NCBI GenBank assembly: GCA_030149205.1
Contig: JASBSB010000007.1
Coordinates: 1 to 64,000, forward strand
DNA length: 64,000 nucleotides
From: Candidatus Heimdallarchaeota archaeon
GTDB taxonomy: Archaea; Asgardarchaeota; Heimdallarchaeia; Heimdallarchaeales; Kariarchaeaceae
Direction: 5' to 3'
In this document: positions 26,885 to 35,628 of the stretch, in pieces
Numbering within the stretch: position 1 is the stretch's first letter
How the letters are laid out: each line of letters opens with the position of its first letter
Position numbers and translations under genes: made by a program
The notes under the pieces: generated by a model
Database searches by the model: none
Told to the model about the DNA's origin: nothing
The model's input: only the letters and a program-made list of their open reading frames with translations

Positions 26885-28063
26885 TCAAATATTTTTTAAA
26901 AATTCACAGAATCGGTCAACCTCTTCTTTGGTGTTGTAGTAATGAACAGATGCACGTACCAGAGATTTGATGCCTCTTTTGCTCATGTCTACATACGCAT
27001 TCATTTCAGTTGTCACGCTGACGTTCATGTCATTAGCGATAAGCTTGTCCCTCAGCTCAAAGTTATCATGATTGTCATAATCAAAGGTCACAATACCACA
27101 CTTCTGTTTACCAAGGTCTCTCACCTTAACTCCATCTATTTTTTCAAGCTCATTCCTTAGGTAATCAGCAAGTTGACTTATTCGTTTCCAAGTAACTCCA
27201 ACATCTAAGTTTGCTGCATAATCAACTGCCTTACCGAGACCGAGAAAGTTTGCGTAGTTAAATTCAAATGTCTCAAACCTTCTTCTGTCAGGGTATGGGG
27301 AGTAGGTTTCATTGTCATAGCTAGCTGCCCAAGCGTCAATTACAGGTGGATGTAAATCTTGGATAATCTCAGGATTAACATAGAGAAATCCAGTTCCACG
27401 CGGTCCTCTGAGAAACTTTCTACCAGTTGCAGAAAGAAAGTCACATTGTGTCTTCGTGACATCAACTGGCATCTGTCCAAGTGACTGACATGCATCCAAG
27501 AGATAGAGTGCACCATTCTCCTTTGTTATTTTTCCAACCTCTTCAGCTGGATTTACAAGGCCAGAGTTTGTGGGTATGTGATTGATACTTACAACGGTCT
27601 TGTTTGAACCTAAATCAGTTTGCATTAATTTTTCAAGAGAACCGAGATCAAGCTGACCATCTTTATCGTCATCAATGAGTGAGATAGTTACACCTTTAAT
27701 CTTCTTCATGTGAAGATATGCCACGTAGTTTGCACAATATTCTGTGGTGGTCGTTAAGATTCGGTCTCCCCTCTTGAAGTCAATTGAGTAGAAAGCCATA
27801 TCCCAGGCTCTTGTTGCATTTTCAGCCCTTGATATGTGGAGAGGATCTGCACCCACGAGATTCCCTATGGATTTGTACACATCCAAGACCTGTTCATGTC
27901 TTGCTGCTGCAAGTTCATACCCACCAATAACCGCCTCATCCCTCAAATAAGAAAGAACTGTATTTAATACTGGTTGAGGTGGAAGTGATGCACCTGCATT
28001 GTTAAAATGTATCTTTTTATCTGTTCCGGGGGTATCTACCCTTAATGATTCTATGTCCAACAT
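26885..28063 (-). CDS. Class V aminotransferase (cysteine desulfurase / epimerase-like)
   Basis: The 392-residue protein is a fold-type I PLP enzyme of aminotransferase class V. It shows HFNNAGASLPP, ENATRAWD, INHIPTNSGLVNP, YLLDACQSLGQ (D190 and Q193 bind PLP) and SATGRKFLRGPRGTGFL with K216 as the Schiff-base lysine. It lacks the mobile cysteine loop of typical SufS, so the product may be an epimerase, lyase or desulfurase-like protein related to isopenicillin-N-epimerase. Substrate is not predictable. It stands alone, divergent from the methyltransferase gene. Confidence 0.85.
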   Translation of the reverse strand: MLDIESLRVDTPGTDKKIHFNNAGASLPPQPVLNTVLSYLRDEAVIGGYELAAARHEQVLDVYKSIGNLVGADPLHISRAENATRAWDMAFYSIDFKRGDRILTTTTEYCANYVAYLHMKKIKGVTISLIDDDKDGQLDLGSLEKLMQTDLGSNKTVVSINHIPTNSGLVNPAEEVGKITKENGALYLLDACQSLGQMPVDVTKTQCDFLSATGRKFLRGPRGTGFLYVNPEIIQDLHPPVIDAWAASYDNETYSPYPDRRRFETFEFNYANFLGLGKAVDYAANLDVGVTWKRISQLADYLRNELEKIDGVKVRDLGKQKCGIVTFDYDNHDNFELRDKLIANDMNVSVTTEMNAYVDMSKRGIKSLVRASVHYYNTKEEVDRFCEFLKNI

Positions 28064-28453
28064 GAGGGTCTAGAGAATCTGAAGCACTTTAGAATTTCTC
28101 TGTCTGGACGAATTAATAGATAAATTAAGGGAATAATCTTCATTTTAACCTCTATGATGTAAAAATTGATTTTCATTCCAGAGTTGACATATTGGTTATC
28201 TGAAAGTAGAAAAATTCATTGTCAGTGACAAGTAATGTTAAAGTTCATTTAGAGTAGAACAGACCTGCCTACATATGTGGATTGTTTAATCTCATAAATC
28301 ATACTTTGGTAACTTTCAGGATTTAAGTCTTTGACAAATTAAATTTTATGTATATTATCTCTATCTCCCTAAGTAAATTGATAGAACTTGTCGAAATTCA
28401 GCTCAGGCTTGAGAATCCTTTTATCTTTCGGATTTAATCTTTCTCTGGTCAAA
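28064..28453. other. Divergent intergenic region, nothing specific
   Basis: This 390-bp AT-rich gap lies between the aminotransferase (leftward) and the methyltransferase (rightward). A TATA-like TATGTATATTATC lies near 28347. I see no RNA gene, repeat or conserved structure. Confidence 0.4.
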
Positions 28454-29110
28454 ATGTCAACCCTTGCGTTTATGAAAATATTAGAATCATCTCCGAGTCG
28501 TTATGACAGGGGAATCAAATATATAACTCTTGGAAAGGTTCCCGGTGTTTATGTGGAACTTGCAGAAAATGTCAGTACGGATATGATGGTACTTGATATA
28601 GGATGTGGGACGGGTTTGTTTTCTTTGCTTGCAGCAAAAAGGGGGGCAGTCGTTAAAGGAATAGACATTAATCCAGAGATGTTATCGATTGCAAAAGGTC
28701 GAGAGGGGGGAAAGGGGCTTGATGTTACCTTTGAGGAGAAGGGTGTTGCAGAGCTTGACTCAGAGCCAGAAGGAACTTATGACCTTATATTTGCTGGATT
28801 GGTATTTTCTGAACTTGAGGGTTATGAACAAAATTTCACCTTAAAACAGATTAAAAGGATCTTAAAGCCGAATGGAAAATTTATTTTGATTGATGAGGTA
28901 TCTCCATCAAGCGTTTTCAAGCGAATTATTCAACAAATAGTTCGGTTGCCAGTGGTTCTTGTCACGTATATTCTGACTCAAACCAGCACACGATCAGTAA
29001 AGAGACTTCCTCAGATGCTCAAGACATCAAGATTTAAGATTATTGAATCTAAGACTTACTTGTTGAGTTCGCTGGCATATTTCATATGTGTACCGGAGGT
29101 AGACAGATGA
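28454..29110 (+). CDS. SAM methyltransferase coupled to the corrinoid fusion gene
   Basis: The 218-residue protein is a class I methyltransferase: VLDIGCGTGLFSLLAAKRGA (motif I) then GIDINPEMLSIAK, followed by LKQIKRILKPNGKFILIDE and a C-terminal helical tail (IIQQIVRLPVVLVTYIL). The N-terminal ESSPSRYDRGIKYITLG resembles methyltransferases found beside HgcA-like corrinoid proteins, which I recall being named CpaM. Its stop overlaps the ATG of the HgcA-like gene (ATGA), so the two are translationally coupled. It probably acts on the corrinoid protein or a linked methyl acceptor. The frame is open to 28388, but the ATG at 28454 (or 28472) fits the family better. Confidence 0.8.
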   Translation: MSTLAFMKILESSPSRYDRGIKYITLGKVPGVYVELAENVSTDMMVLDIGCGTGLFSLLAAKRGAVVKGIDINPEMLSIAKGREGGKGLDVTFEEKGVAELDSEPEGTYDLIFAGLVFSELEGYEQNFTLKQIKRILKPNGKFILIDEVSPSSVFKRIIQQIVRLPVVLVTYILTQTSTRSVKRLPQMLKTSRFKIIESKTYLLSSLAYFICVPEVDR

Positions 29111-30246
29111 ATCTTAGGTATACTCTCATTTATGTGATATCAGTACTCACAAGATTCTTTCCCTTTCCAGCGAAGACAGGTATCTATAGAATTGGCAATC
29201 CAACACCAGATTCTCCTGTCTTGATTTCCGGGAACTATATCCTTTCTGTTGAGCTGTTAAAAAAGGAGCTTAAGGGGTTGAATCTATATCTTTTGGTAGC
29301 AAACAGCAGGGGAATAAATGTGTGGTGTGCTGCAACAGGGGGTCATTTCAGTAATCATGATGTGATTTCTGTATTGAAGACCAGTGGTATAGAGGATTTG
29401 GTCAACCACAGAAGATACATTCTTCCGCAACTTTCTGCCACTGGGATAGAGAGAAAGGTTATTCGCAAAAAAACAGAGTGGTGGGGTGAATGGGGACCAG
29501 TAAGAGCATCAGATATTCCGTATTTCCTTGAGAACTCTGGAAAGATATCAAGAGATATGAGAACGGTGGAGTTTCCAGCCAAGGACAGAATAGACATGGC
29601 AATTGCATGGGCCACAATAATGAGTGTTGTGGTTACTTTATTTACTGTTGGCTTCTCTCTGAATGCAGCTGTGATCAGTGTTCTCCTCTGTTGGTATGTT
29701 TCCTCTCTTATCTTTCTCTCATTTCCTCTGTTTCAATCCTGGTTTCAGAGTCATCAAAGTAACGAGGTTTGGAAGACAAAAATCCTTCATCCCTCTGTCA
29801 TTGCTCTTCTTACTGTTCCGATCTACTACTGGTTACTATCAGTGTTTCAATTAGATTCTATATTCAGAATAATTGAACCAATAATTGGGGTGGTAATTAT
29901 CTATGCTGTGGAGATTGATTTAAAGGGGTCTACGCCAATTTTCAAGAGTGACATGAATGATGAGAGGATCTTTGACATCAAACTTGATTATGATAAGTGC
30001 AGAGGAGCTGGAGATTGTGTGACGGTGTGCCCTAAGGATTGCTTTGTGTATCTTGATGAGAAGAAGAAGGTGAGTATTCCCCGTCCAGAGTCCTGTGTGC
30101 AATGTGGAGCTTGTGTGGTGCAGTGTCCTTTTGATGCACTATATCTTGAAAACCTAAATGGTGATCGAATGGAACCAGATACCTTACGAGAGTTCAAGTT
30201 AAATCTCATGGGCAAAAGAGCAGTTAAAATTAAAGAGATTGTTTAA
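29107..30246 (+). CDS. HgcA-HgcB-like fusion: corrinoid domain, membrane helices, ferredoxin
   Basis: The protein has 379 residues from the ATG at 29107 (GGAGG upstream). Residues of about 20-165 match the HgcA corrinoid domain: GIYRIGNPTPDSPVLISGNY, the cap-helix motif NVWCAA with C74, HRRYILPQLSATGIE, and WGPVRASDIPYFL. Four hydrophobic helices follow (about 170-290). The end is a dicluster-type ferredoxin: CRGAGDCVTVCP, in which the usual second cysteine is alanine, and CVQCGACVVQCP. HgcA and HgcB together methylate mercury in anaerobes; fused homologues are known, and I recall them not supporting methylation where tested. The physiological role is probably corrinoid methyl transfer at the membrane with the coupled upstream methyltransferase. 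Mercury methylation should not be assumed. Confidence 0.85.
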   Translation: MNLRYTLIYVISVLTRFFPFPAKTGIYRIGNPTPDSPVLISGNYILSVELLKKELKGLNLYLLVANSRGINVWCAATGGHFSNHDVISVLKTSGIEDLVNHRRYILPQLSATGIERKVIRKKTEWWGEWGPVRASDIPYFLENSGKISRDMRTVEFPAKDRIDMAIAWATIMSVVVTLFTVGFSLNAAVISVLLCWYVSSLIFLSFPLFQSWFQSHQSNEVWKTKILHPSVIALLTVPIYYWLLSVFQLDSIFRIIEPIIGVVIIYAVEIDLKGSTPIFKSDMNDERIFDIKLDYDKCRGAGDCVTVCPKDCFVYLDEKKKVSIPRPESCVQCGACVVQCPFDALYLENLNGDRMEPDTLREFKLNLMGKRAVKIKEIV

Positions 30247-30305
30247 TTATATTAATGAGCTTTTAAGAAATATTAGGAATCCTAACCAGAGTGTTTGGAA
30301 TGAGA

Positions 30306-30977
30306 TTATGATGTGGCTTTTGGGCGAAACATTTTTTCTTTTATACCACTCATCATCATCATCATTTTACTAAACATAGATTTTTTCCTGTAATCTTTGA
30401 TTGTGACCTCTATTGCATTTGCCACATTTTTCTCTGCCTCAAACATTGCGATTCTGAGTGGACAGTTCTTTCCAAGGGGACAGGTATGACTTGACTTGTG
30501 TTCTATCATCCATGGATACACCGCTTTTTTCAAGAGTCTCTCCTCAAACATCTCTCTCTCATCTGAGGTGACATCTGCCCAGTCTGTGCTCTTGTAATCC
30601 TCATCCAGAACCATTTTTATAGAATCTACCAACATGTTAACATCGACCTTGTCTTTTTCGGTGTCGAATTTTTCATAGGGAAATCCGAGGGTGATGAAAT
30701 ACATGTTGTGAGCAACATAATAGAAGACAAGATTTGTATCCCCAATTTTTATGGTTATCACACCCCCTTCTCCAACGTCTTTTATTATTAATTCAGTTCC
30801 CTCATAATCGATTTTTCCACCCAGACCTCCTGCCTGAATTGCAGAGGTGAGTGCTGATAGAAAAGCACTAAAAATGACATCATCCTTCATTAGTGTCGAG
30901 CAGAAATGTCCAAAACATCTGCTGTAAATAGGGATCCCATCAGTTTTAAAAACAATAATGTACTCCAAGTTTAGCAT
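30306..30977 (-). CDS. Longin/roadblock-like sensory protein
   Basis: The 223-residue protein begins with EYIIVFKTDGIPIYSRCFG followed by a helix (FSAFLSALTSAIQ) and alternating strands (ITIKIGDTNLVFYYV). That beta-alpha pattern is seen in longin, roadblock or profilin-like alpha-beta folds, which in Asgard archaea often accompany small GTPases. Residues of about 130-223 are helical, with a pair of cysteines (CPLGKNC) and a methionine-rich basic tail (KMMMMMSG). There is no membrane helix. Family assignment is by pattern only. It lies convergent to the HgcA-like gene and divergent from the coiled-coil TrmB-type gene. Confidence 0.5.
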   Translation of the reverse strand: MLNLEYIIVFKTDGIPIYSRCFGHFCSTLMKDDVIFSAFLSALTSAIQAGGLGGKIDYEGTELIIKDVGEGGVITIKIGDTNLVFYYVAHNMYFITLGFPYEKFDTEKDKVDVNMLVDSIKMVLDEDYKSTDWADVTSDEREMFEERLLKKAVYPWMIEHKSSHTCPLGKNCPLRIAMFEAEKNVANAIEVTIKDYRKKSMFSKMMMMMSGIKEKMFRPKATS

Positions 30978-31070
30978 GAAATAAAATGTACGTGTACCCT
31001 AATTAATGTATTGTAGTATTTAAAGAACAAACAAAAGAAGATATTTAATTAATTATATTGTGAATGTATG

Positions 31071-31089
31071 ATTGATTTCATTAATCAAT
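31071..31089. repeat. Inverted repeat in a divergent promoter region
   Basis: ATTGATT-TCATT-AATCAAT is a perfect 7-bp inverted repeat about 95 bp from the start of the longin-like gene and 177 bp before the coiled-coil gene. It could be an operator; the AT-only context limits confidence. Confidence 0.35.
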
Positions 31090-31265
31090 TGTCATTTTTC
31101 GGGAACGATTTTTGTTTAAGAGAATACCGGGGTTGAATAATAACCTTTCTGGTGGTTTAACAGAATCATCAAGTAATTGTATGCTGAGATATTCCACTCA
31201 AAATTTTCAGCGAAAGAGTACATTTTGTGGTATTAACTTAAATTCTCTAAAAAATAATCTAGCTC

Positions 31266-33992
31266 ATGAGTGAAATCTTAGCTTCTCTGGGTTTAGGTTC
31301 AGATGAACAAAAAATCTACAAAACGCTTTTGGTAAGTGGTCAGCTAACAGCTGGAGAGATAAGAGCAATAACCAAACTTACATCTTCAATGGTTGATTCT
31401 ACGCTTGGAAAACTGGTGGAACAGGGTCTCGTAAGAAGTGTCCCCGGAATGTCTGAGCGTTATGCAGCATTGCTTCCTGTAAAAAAGGTAAAAGAGGGGT
31501 TAGATCAATCTATTATGGAACTATCCACAGTTACTAGAGAGCTAGATGAGAGCTCTAAATCAACATCTTCTGCTCTAGATCAGATCAACCAGGAATCGCT
31601 TCAGAAACTGGATGCTAGCCTTGAATCAAGCCGTGGTGTAATTTCTGAGATGTATGAGAATGCAACAAAAGAGCTCACAGATGAGAAGACTAAGACGGAG
31701 AGCCAAATAACACAGACTTCTGAAAGCAGACAACAGGTTGTCAAGCAATATTTAGGTGAGACTCAGGGTCAGGTTAACTCTCTCATTGACTCCACAGTTG
31801 AAAAGGCAGAAGATCAAACAACCACTGCCAAGGAAGCGGTGAATCGTACAGCCACAGAGCTTGTTGATACCACTATTTTACCTGATCGAGAGTTTGAGGT
31901 CAACACCACACCATTAGACAGCTTTCCAACTACTGTGACAACTGAGATGAATGCCTACAGAACCGATATTGAAGGATCATTAAGCTCACAACAAGACAAA
32001 TCAGCAGAACTCATAAATCAAACCTTTGCCTCTTATGAGGCAGGAATTGCGGATCTGGAGAAATCAATGGATACAACCTCTGCGTCTTTTATTAATGCAT
32101 CAACTGGGTTTGGAAACAGAGTCGGAGAGCAGGTAGCAGAGATTAAATCAAGTATTGTCAGTCAAAAAGAGGCATTATCCTTACAAAAGGGTGCTTCAGA
32201 GGGAGTAATAGATTCTCAAAAAAGTTTCACAGAAGAGATCGGTCAAAAATTTAGTGATTTAATTGATAAAGGGACTCAAGACCTTCAGGCAAATGTCAAT
32301 GCAGAATATTTAAAGTTGAATGAGGAGGTCACTGGGCTTAGGTCTGAGACTCAACAATCTGTCACTTCCACCTCAACTGAACTGAATCAGACTGAGAACA
32401 AACTCTCAGAATTTTTTGTTGGTCAATTACAAAGACAGGAAGCAGAGATAAAGGAGTCCTTGCAGACCCATTTTCAGCAGATTCTTTCACAGCTACAATC
32501 TAAGGTTTCTGATGTCCACACTGCATTCTCAGCGCAAATGACTGAAGAGTTACAGACCTTAAAAGCCTTTAGAGAAGCCACACTTAAAGCAAGCTTGGAA
32601 AGATCCAATGGTAGATTGAATCAGGTGGAAGAACAGTTTAAAGCAGTACAAAACCAACAAATTTCGGATTTGTATGCTGCTAACGAGCAATTGAAGAATG
32701 TTTTAAACACTATGAAGGATCAATTGGGATCAAAGTCAGAGGAATTACTAAGTTCTAACACTGCTGTGTTTGAGAGGGTAAACACACAGCTTAGTAAACA
32801 GGGTGAATCATGGGATGTACTTAAGAGCAATTTTGATTCGAGCCTGAATCAGGTCGTAGAGGAACAAAAGAGGCTAGTTGCAGAAGCGAAGACACAGTTG
32901 GCTGAAGATAAACAGACAATAAGCCAGCTAATTTCATCACTGGGCGAATCACACACATCATTAACAGCAACAAACATCACCCAGGTTAATGAGCTTACAT
33001 CTCGTATTCTTTCTAACATAACAGAAAAAACACAGGGATTGAAATCAGAGGTATTATCGAGTTCTGAAAAGTTTAATCAGGAATACAAAACTGCCATGAA
33101 CTCCTTGTTGCAGAGCTTTCGTGGATCAGTACAAAAAGCAATGGAACAATACTCTAATTTGGTAACATCAATAGGATCAGAATCTAAGCTCACCTTGGAA
33201 ACACAGAAAAGCAAAATGACCGAAATGATGCAAAAGATGAATGAAGACATGGAACAACTCTTTCTGAATTCTCTTGGTGTACAGAATAAGCTTGTTGAAA
33301 ACAGTATCTCGTTCTTGACCCTGCAAAGCAATGAACTGAAAACGTTATCAGTTTCGAATCTGGATCTCATAAAACAGGTGTTGAGTCAGGCAGGGAATGA
33401 GCAGGTTGACAAACTTAAGGGGCAGTTAAACTCATTTCAGCAGGCATTTGATCAGAGTAGCCACCGAATAACTCAGGCATCTACCCAGCTCTCAATGGCG
33501 TTAGAGGGTGTGGGATCCCTTATTCAGATGACTGAGACACCGACTATAAAAACTTCACATTTGATTGGTAAAGAGGCGATAATAGAACACATCAGTGACA
33601 TGATTGGAAGAGTCAAGAGTAAAATGACCATCCTTGTTCCAGACATCAACATGATCAATGAAAATCAGCTTTCTCAGTTGCCTAGCACCAAACAGATTAC
33701 ACTTGTATCATATATTGATGAAGAGACAGACCGTGAATGGATAGATAGAATGCATAATTTAACTGTGAATGTGACATTACGTACCCTTCAAAAGGGAGGT
33801 TTAGGAGGTACAGTTCCAGACTTTGTAGGTGCTGAGAGAGAGGGTGAAGAGATACTGCTAGGAACTATTGATGAAGGAAACAATGATTTTGTGGCTATAA
33901 TCTCAAGCTCAGCCTATTTTGTACAAATTTTGGGTAATATTGTGATTTCTGATTACGCAAGGGGTAGAAGCAAACAACTTCAGAAAAACTGA
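31266..33992 (+). CDS. Giant TrmB-type winged-helix protein with very long coiled coil
   Basis: The protein has 908 residues. Residues 1 to about 75 are a TrmB-type winged helix (LGSDEQKIYKTLLVSGQLTAGEI, then SSMVDSTLGKLVEQGLVRSVPG). From about 78 to 760 the sequence is almost wholly heptad-like and rich in S, T, Q, E and L, with many NQ/QSQ-type turns, so a very long coiled coil or helical stalk is likely. The last 140 residues (HLIGKEAIIEHISDMIGRV, MTILVPDIN, FVAIISSSAYFV) resemble the C-terminal sensor domain of TrmB regulators, which have a phospholipase-D-like fold. There is no membrane helix. A DNA-binding head on a long rod with a sensor at the far end suggests a structural or chromatin-organising role, which is inference. 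Confidence 0.7.
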   Translation: MSEILASLGLGSDEQKIYKTLLVSGQLTAGEIRAITKLTSSMVDSTLGKLVEQGLVRSVPGMSERYAALLPVKKVKEGLDQSIMELSTVTRELDESSKSTSSALDQINQESLQKLDASLESSRGVISEMYENATKELTDEKTKTESQITQTSESRQQVVKQYLGETQGQVNSLIDSTVEKAEDQTTTAKEAVNRTATELVDTTILPDREFEVNTTPLDSFPTTVTTEMNAYRTDIEGSLSSQQDKSAELINQTFASYEAGIADLEKSMDTTSASFINASTGFGNRVGEQVAEIKSSIVSQKEALSLQKGASEGVIDSQKSFTEEIGQKFSDLIDKGTQDLQANVNAEYLKLNEEVTGLRSETQQSVTSTSTELNQTENKLSEFFVGQLQRQEAEIKESLQTHFQQILSQLQSKVSDVHTAFSAQMTEELQTLKAFREATLKASLERSNGRLNQVEEQFKAVQNQQISDLYAANEQLKNVLNTMKDQLGSKSEELLSSNTAVFERVNTQLSKQGESWDVLKSNFDSSLNQVVEEQKRLVAEAKTQLAEDKQTISQLISSLGESHTSLTATNITQVNELTSRILSNITEKTQGLKSEVLSSSEKFNQEYKTAMNSLLQSFRGSVQKAMEQYSNLVTSIGSESKLTLETQKSKMTEMMQKMNEDMEQLFLNSLGVQNKLVENSISFLTLQSNELKTLSVSNLDLIKQVLSQAGNEQVDKLKGQLNSFQQAFDQSSHRITQASTQLSMALEGVGSLIQMTETPTIKTSHLIGKEAIIEHISDMIGRVKSKMTILVPDINMINENQLSQLPSTKQITLVSYIDEETDREWIDRMHNLTVNVTLRTLQKGGLGGTVPDFVGAEREGEEILLGTIDEGNNDFVAIISSSAYFVQILGNIVISDYARGRSKQLQKN

Positions 33993-34027
33993 TCCATCAA
34001 TCTTATTAGTAATAGTAAAAAACAGAT

Positions 34028-34081
34028 TTACATCCCAATTCAATTTTACATTCCAATTCAATTTTAGATTTCAATTCAAAT
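34028..34081. repeat. Three tandem 18-bp repeats
   Basis: The unit TTACATTCCAATTCAATT occurs three times in register (34028-34045, 34046-34063, 34064-34081) with a few changes, and a partial fourth follows to about 34093. It fills the convergent gap between the coiled-coil gene and the GbsR-like gene. It may be a minisatellite or part of a terminator region. Confidence 0.75.
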
Positions 34082-34107
34082 TTAGCTTTCAACATTATAA
34101 GAATGAA

Positions 34108-34581
34108 TTAACCGCTGTTTTCTACAATGTTGACCATATTCTTTTTGGAATGCCACTTATTAAGCAAGTCAATTAGACCAATCTCAATAAATTCAAGGAG
34201 TTCATCCAGCTCCTCTAATCTCGTTAATCTGAATTGTTTTCTATCCAAAGATTTCAGTCCATTTTCTACTAAATTCTTGTATTCTTTTGTTACCTGAATA
34301 TTTCTGGTGAGAATGCTTTCTGCTTGATTATACTTTATCAGATATACGTCTTTTCTCTTACCAGGTATACTTTTCCTTTCTATCATGTCAAGCTTTGTCA
34401 ACAGTGACGTTGCAGAGCTTACCGAACTTTTGCTTACCTTTAGACCCTTAACAATTTCATCCATTGTCTGTTCGGGAGGGTCACTTATTAGTAACCATCC
34501 AATAATCCTGCCAGTCATTCGTGTGAGACCCTGACTTTCATAAAAAAGACCCATCTCTTCGCTGAAAGTTTTTGCATTCAT
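34108..34581 (-). CDS. GbsR/MarR-like transcriptional regulator
   Basis: The 157-residue protein matches the GbsR type of winged helix: FYESQGLTRMTGRIIGWLLISDPPEQTMDEIV, then LKVSKSSVSSATSLLTKLDMIERKSIPGKRKDVYLI as recognition helix and wing, and a C-terminal dimerising helix. Members often control osmolyte or efflux genes. It is divergent from the ABC ATPase-permease pair (149 bp apart) and likely represses that operon. Spacing to the convergent upstream neighbour includes tandem repeats. Confidence 0.82.
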   Translation of the reverse strand: MNAKTFSEEMGLFYESQGLTRMTGRIIGWLLISDPPEQTMDEIVKGLKVSKSSVSSATSLLTKLDMIERKSIPGKRKDVYLIKYNQAESILTRNIQVTKEYKNLVENGLKSLDRKQFRLTRLEELDELLEFIEIGLIDLLNKWHSKKNMVNIVENSG

Positions 34582-34730
34582 TCACTTTATGATTCAGTCA
34601 TATTTCTTAATCTTATTTGTTTGTCTAAATACTATTGAGGTAGATTGAGAATAAAATTCTGTTTGTTCAGTAATTACTGAATTCACAAAACAGTTTTTAT
34701 AATTCTAATTGTATATTCCATTGTGGTCAA

Positions 34731-35618
34731 ATGAGTGATAATACAGTTATTAATATGAACGGGGTTACCAAGACATTTGGGTCAGTAGTTGCATTGGATA
34801 ACGTGTCTATGCAGATCAAAAGAGGCGAGATATTCGGATTTTTAGGGCAGAATGGAGCAGGAAAGACTACTGCAATGAGATGTGTGTTGAATATTCTAAT
34901 TCCTGACAATGGAAACATAACAATAGATGAAACACCAGTAGACCGGGATCACACATCAATCAGAGACAAGGTAGGTTATCTTCCGGGTGAGTTATTTATT
35001 CCAGGGCATTACAGAGTCAGAGAATTCATTGATTATATTGCCTCATTAAAAAAAGTTCCTTCCACGAGAAAAGAGGAGATAATTAAGTTATTTGATGTTG
35101 AAGATGCAAAGAAAGTTTCAGAGCTAAGCAAAGGAAACAAACAGAAAATTGGAATTGTTCTTGCTTTTATGGCAGACCCAGAGATTCTAATACTTGACGA
35201 ACCTAGCTCTGGACTTGATCCGATCTATCAGCAGAAATTATATGATTTGATTTTTAAGGAGAAAAAGAGGGGAAAGACCATATTTTTCAGTTCTCATAAT
35301 TTGGATGAGGTGCAAAGAATCTGTGACAGGGTCACTATCATTAGAAAGGGTAAAATCATAACTACTGAGAGTGTTGAAGGTTTATCTGGAAAGATCCCAA
35401 GAACCCTTATTGCAAAAGTCAATCAGTTCAATGAGGAACAGCTAAAATCATTACCAAATATTTCTGAACTTGATAAAGAAAACAAACAGATCAAGTTAAA
35501 AATATCGAAGTCTGAGAATTTGCAAACTATATTGAAACAATTAATTGAATTTGATGTGGAGGACATCTCATATCCCCCTGTATCTCTGGAAGAATACTTC
35601 CTTTCAGAGTATAATTAA
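34731..35618 (+). CDS. ABC transporter ATPase subunit
   Basis: The 295-residue protein is an ABC ATPase of the export type (CcmA/NatA-like). Walker A is GQNGAGKTT (39-47), the signature LSKGNKQKIGIVLA, Walker B ILILDEPSSGLDP, and the H-loop FFSSHNLDEV. The first 210 residues are the nucleotide-binding domain; a C-terminal domain of about 80 residues follows, usual for this family. It is followed after 10 nt by the permease. It probably energises export of a drug, lipid or peptide. Regulation is likely by the divergent GbsR-like gene. Confidence 0.92.
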   Translation: MSDNTVINMNGVTKTFGSVVALDNVSMQIKRGEIFGFLGQNGAGKTTAMRCVLNILIPDNGNITIDETPVDRDHTSIRDKVGYLPGELFIPGHYRVREFIDYIASLKKVPSTRKEEIIKLFDVEDAKKVSELSKGNKQKIGIVLAFMADPEILILDEPSSGLDPIYQQKLYDLIFKEKKRGKTIFFSSHNLDEVQRICDRVTIIRKGKIITTESVEGLSGKIPRTLIAKVNQFNEEQLKSLPNISELDKENKQIKLKISKSENLQTILKQLIEFDVEDISYPPVSLEEYFLSEYN

Positions 35619-35628
35619 GGTGAGAGAG

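Noticed and set aside
29107..30246. Calling the corrinoid fusion a mercury methylase (hgcA)
   Set aside because: Fusion architecture and the altered ferredoxin motif resemble homologues not shown to methylate mercury; the cap motif alone is not enough.
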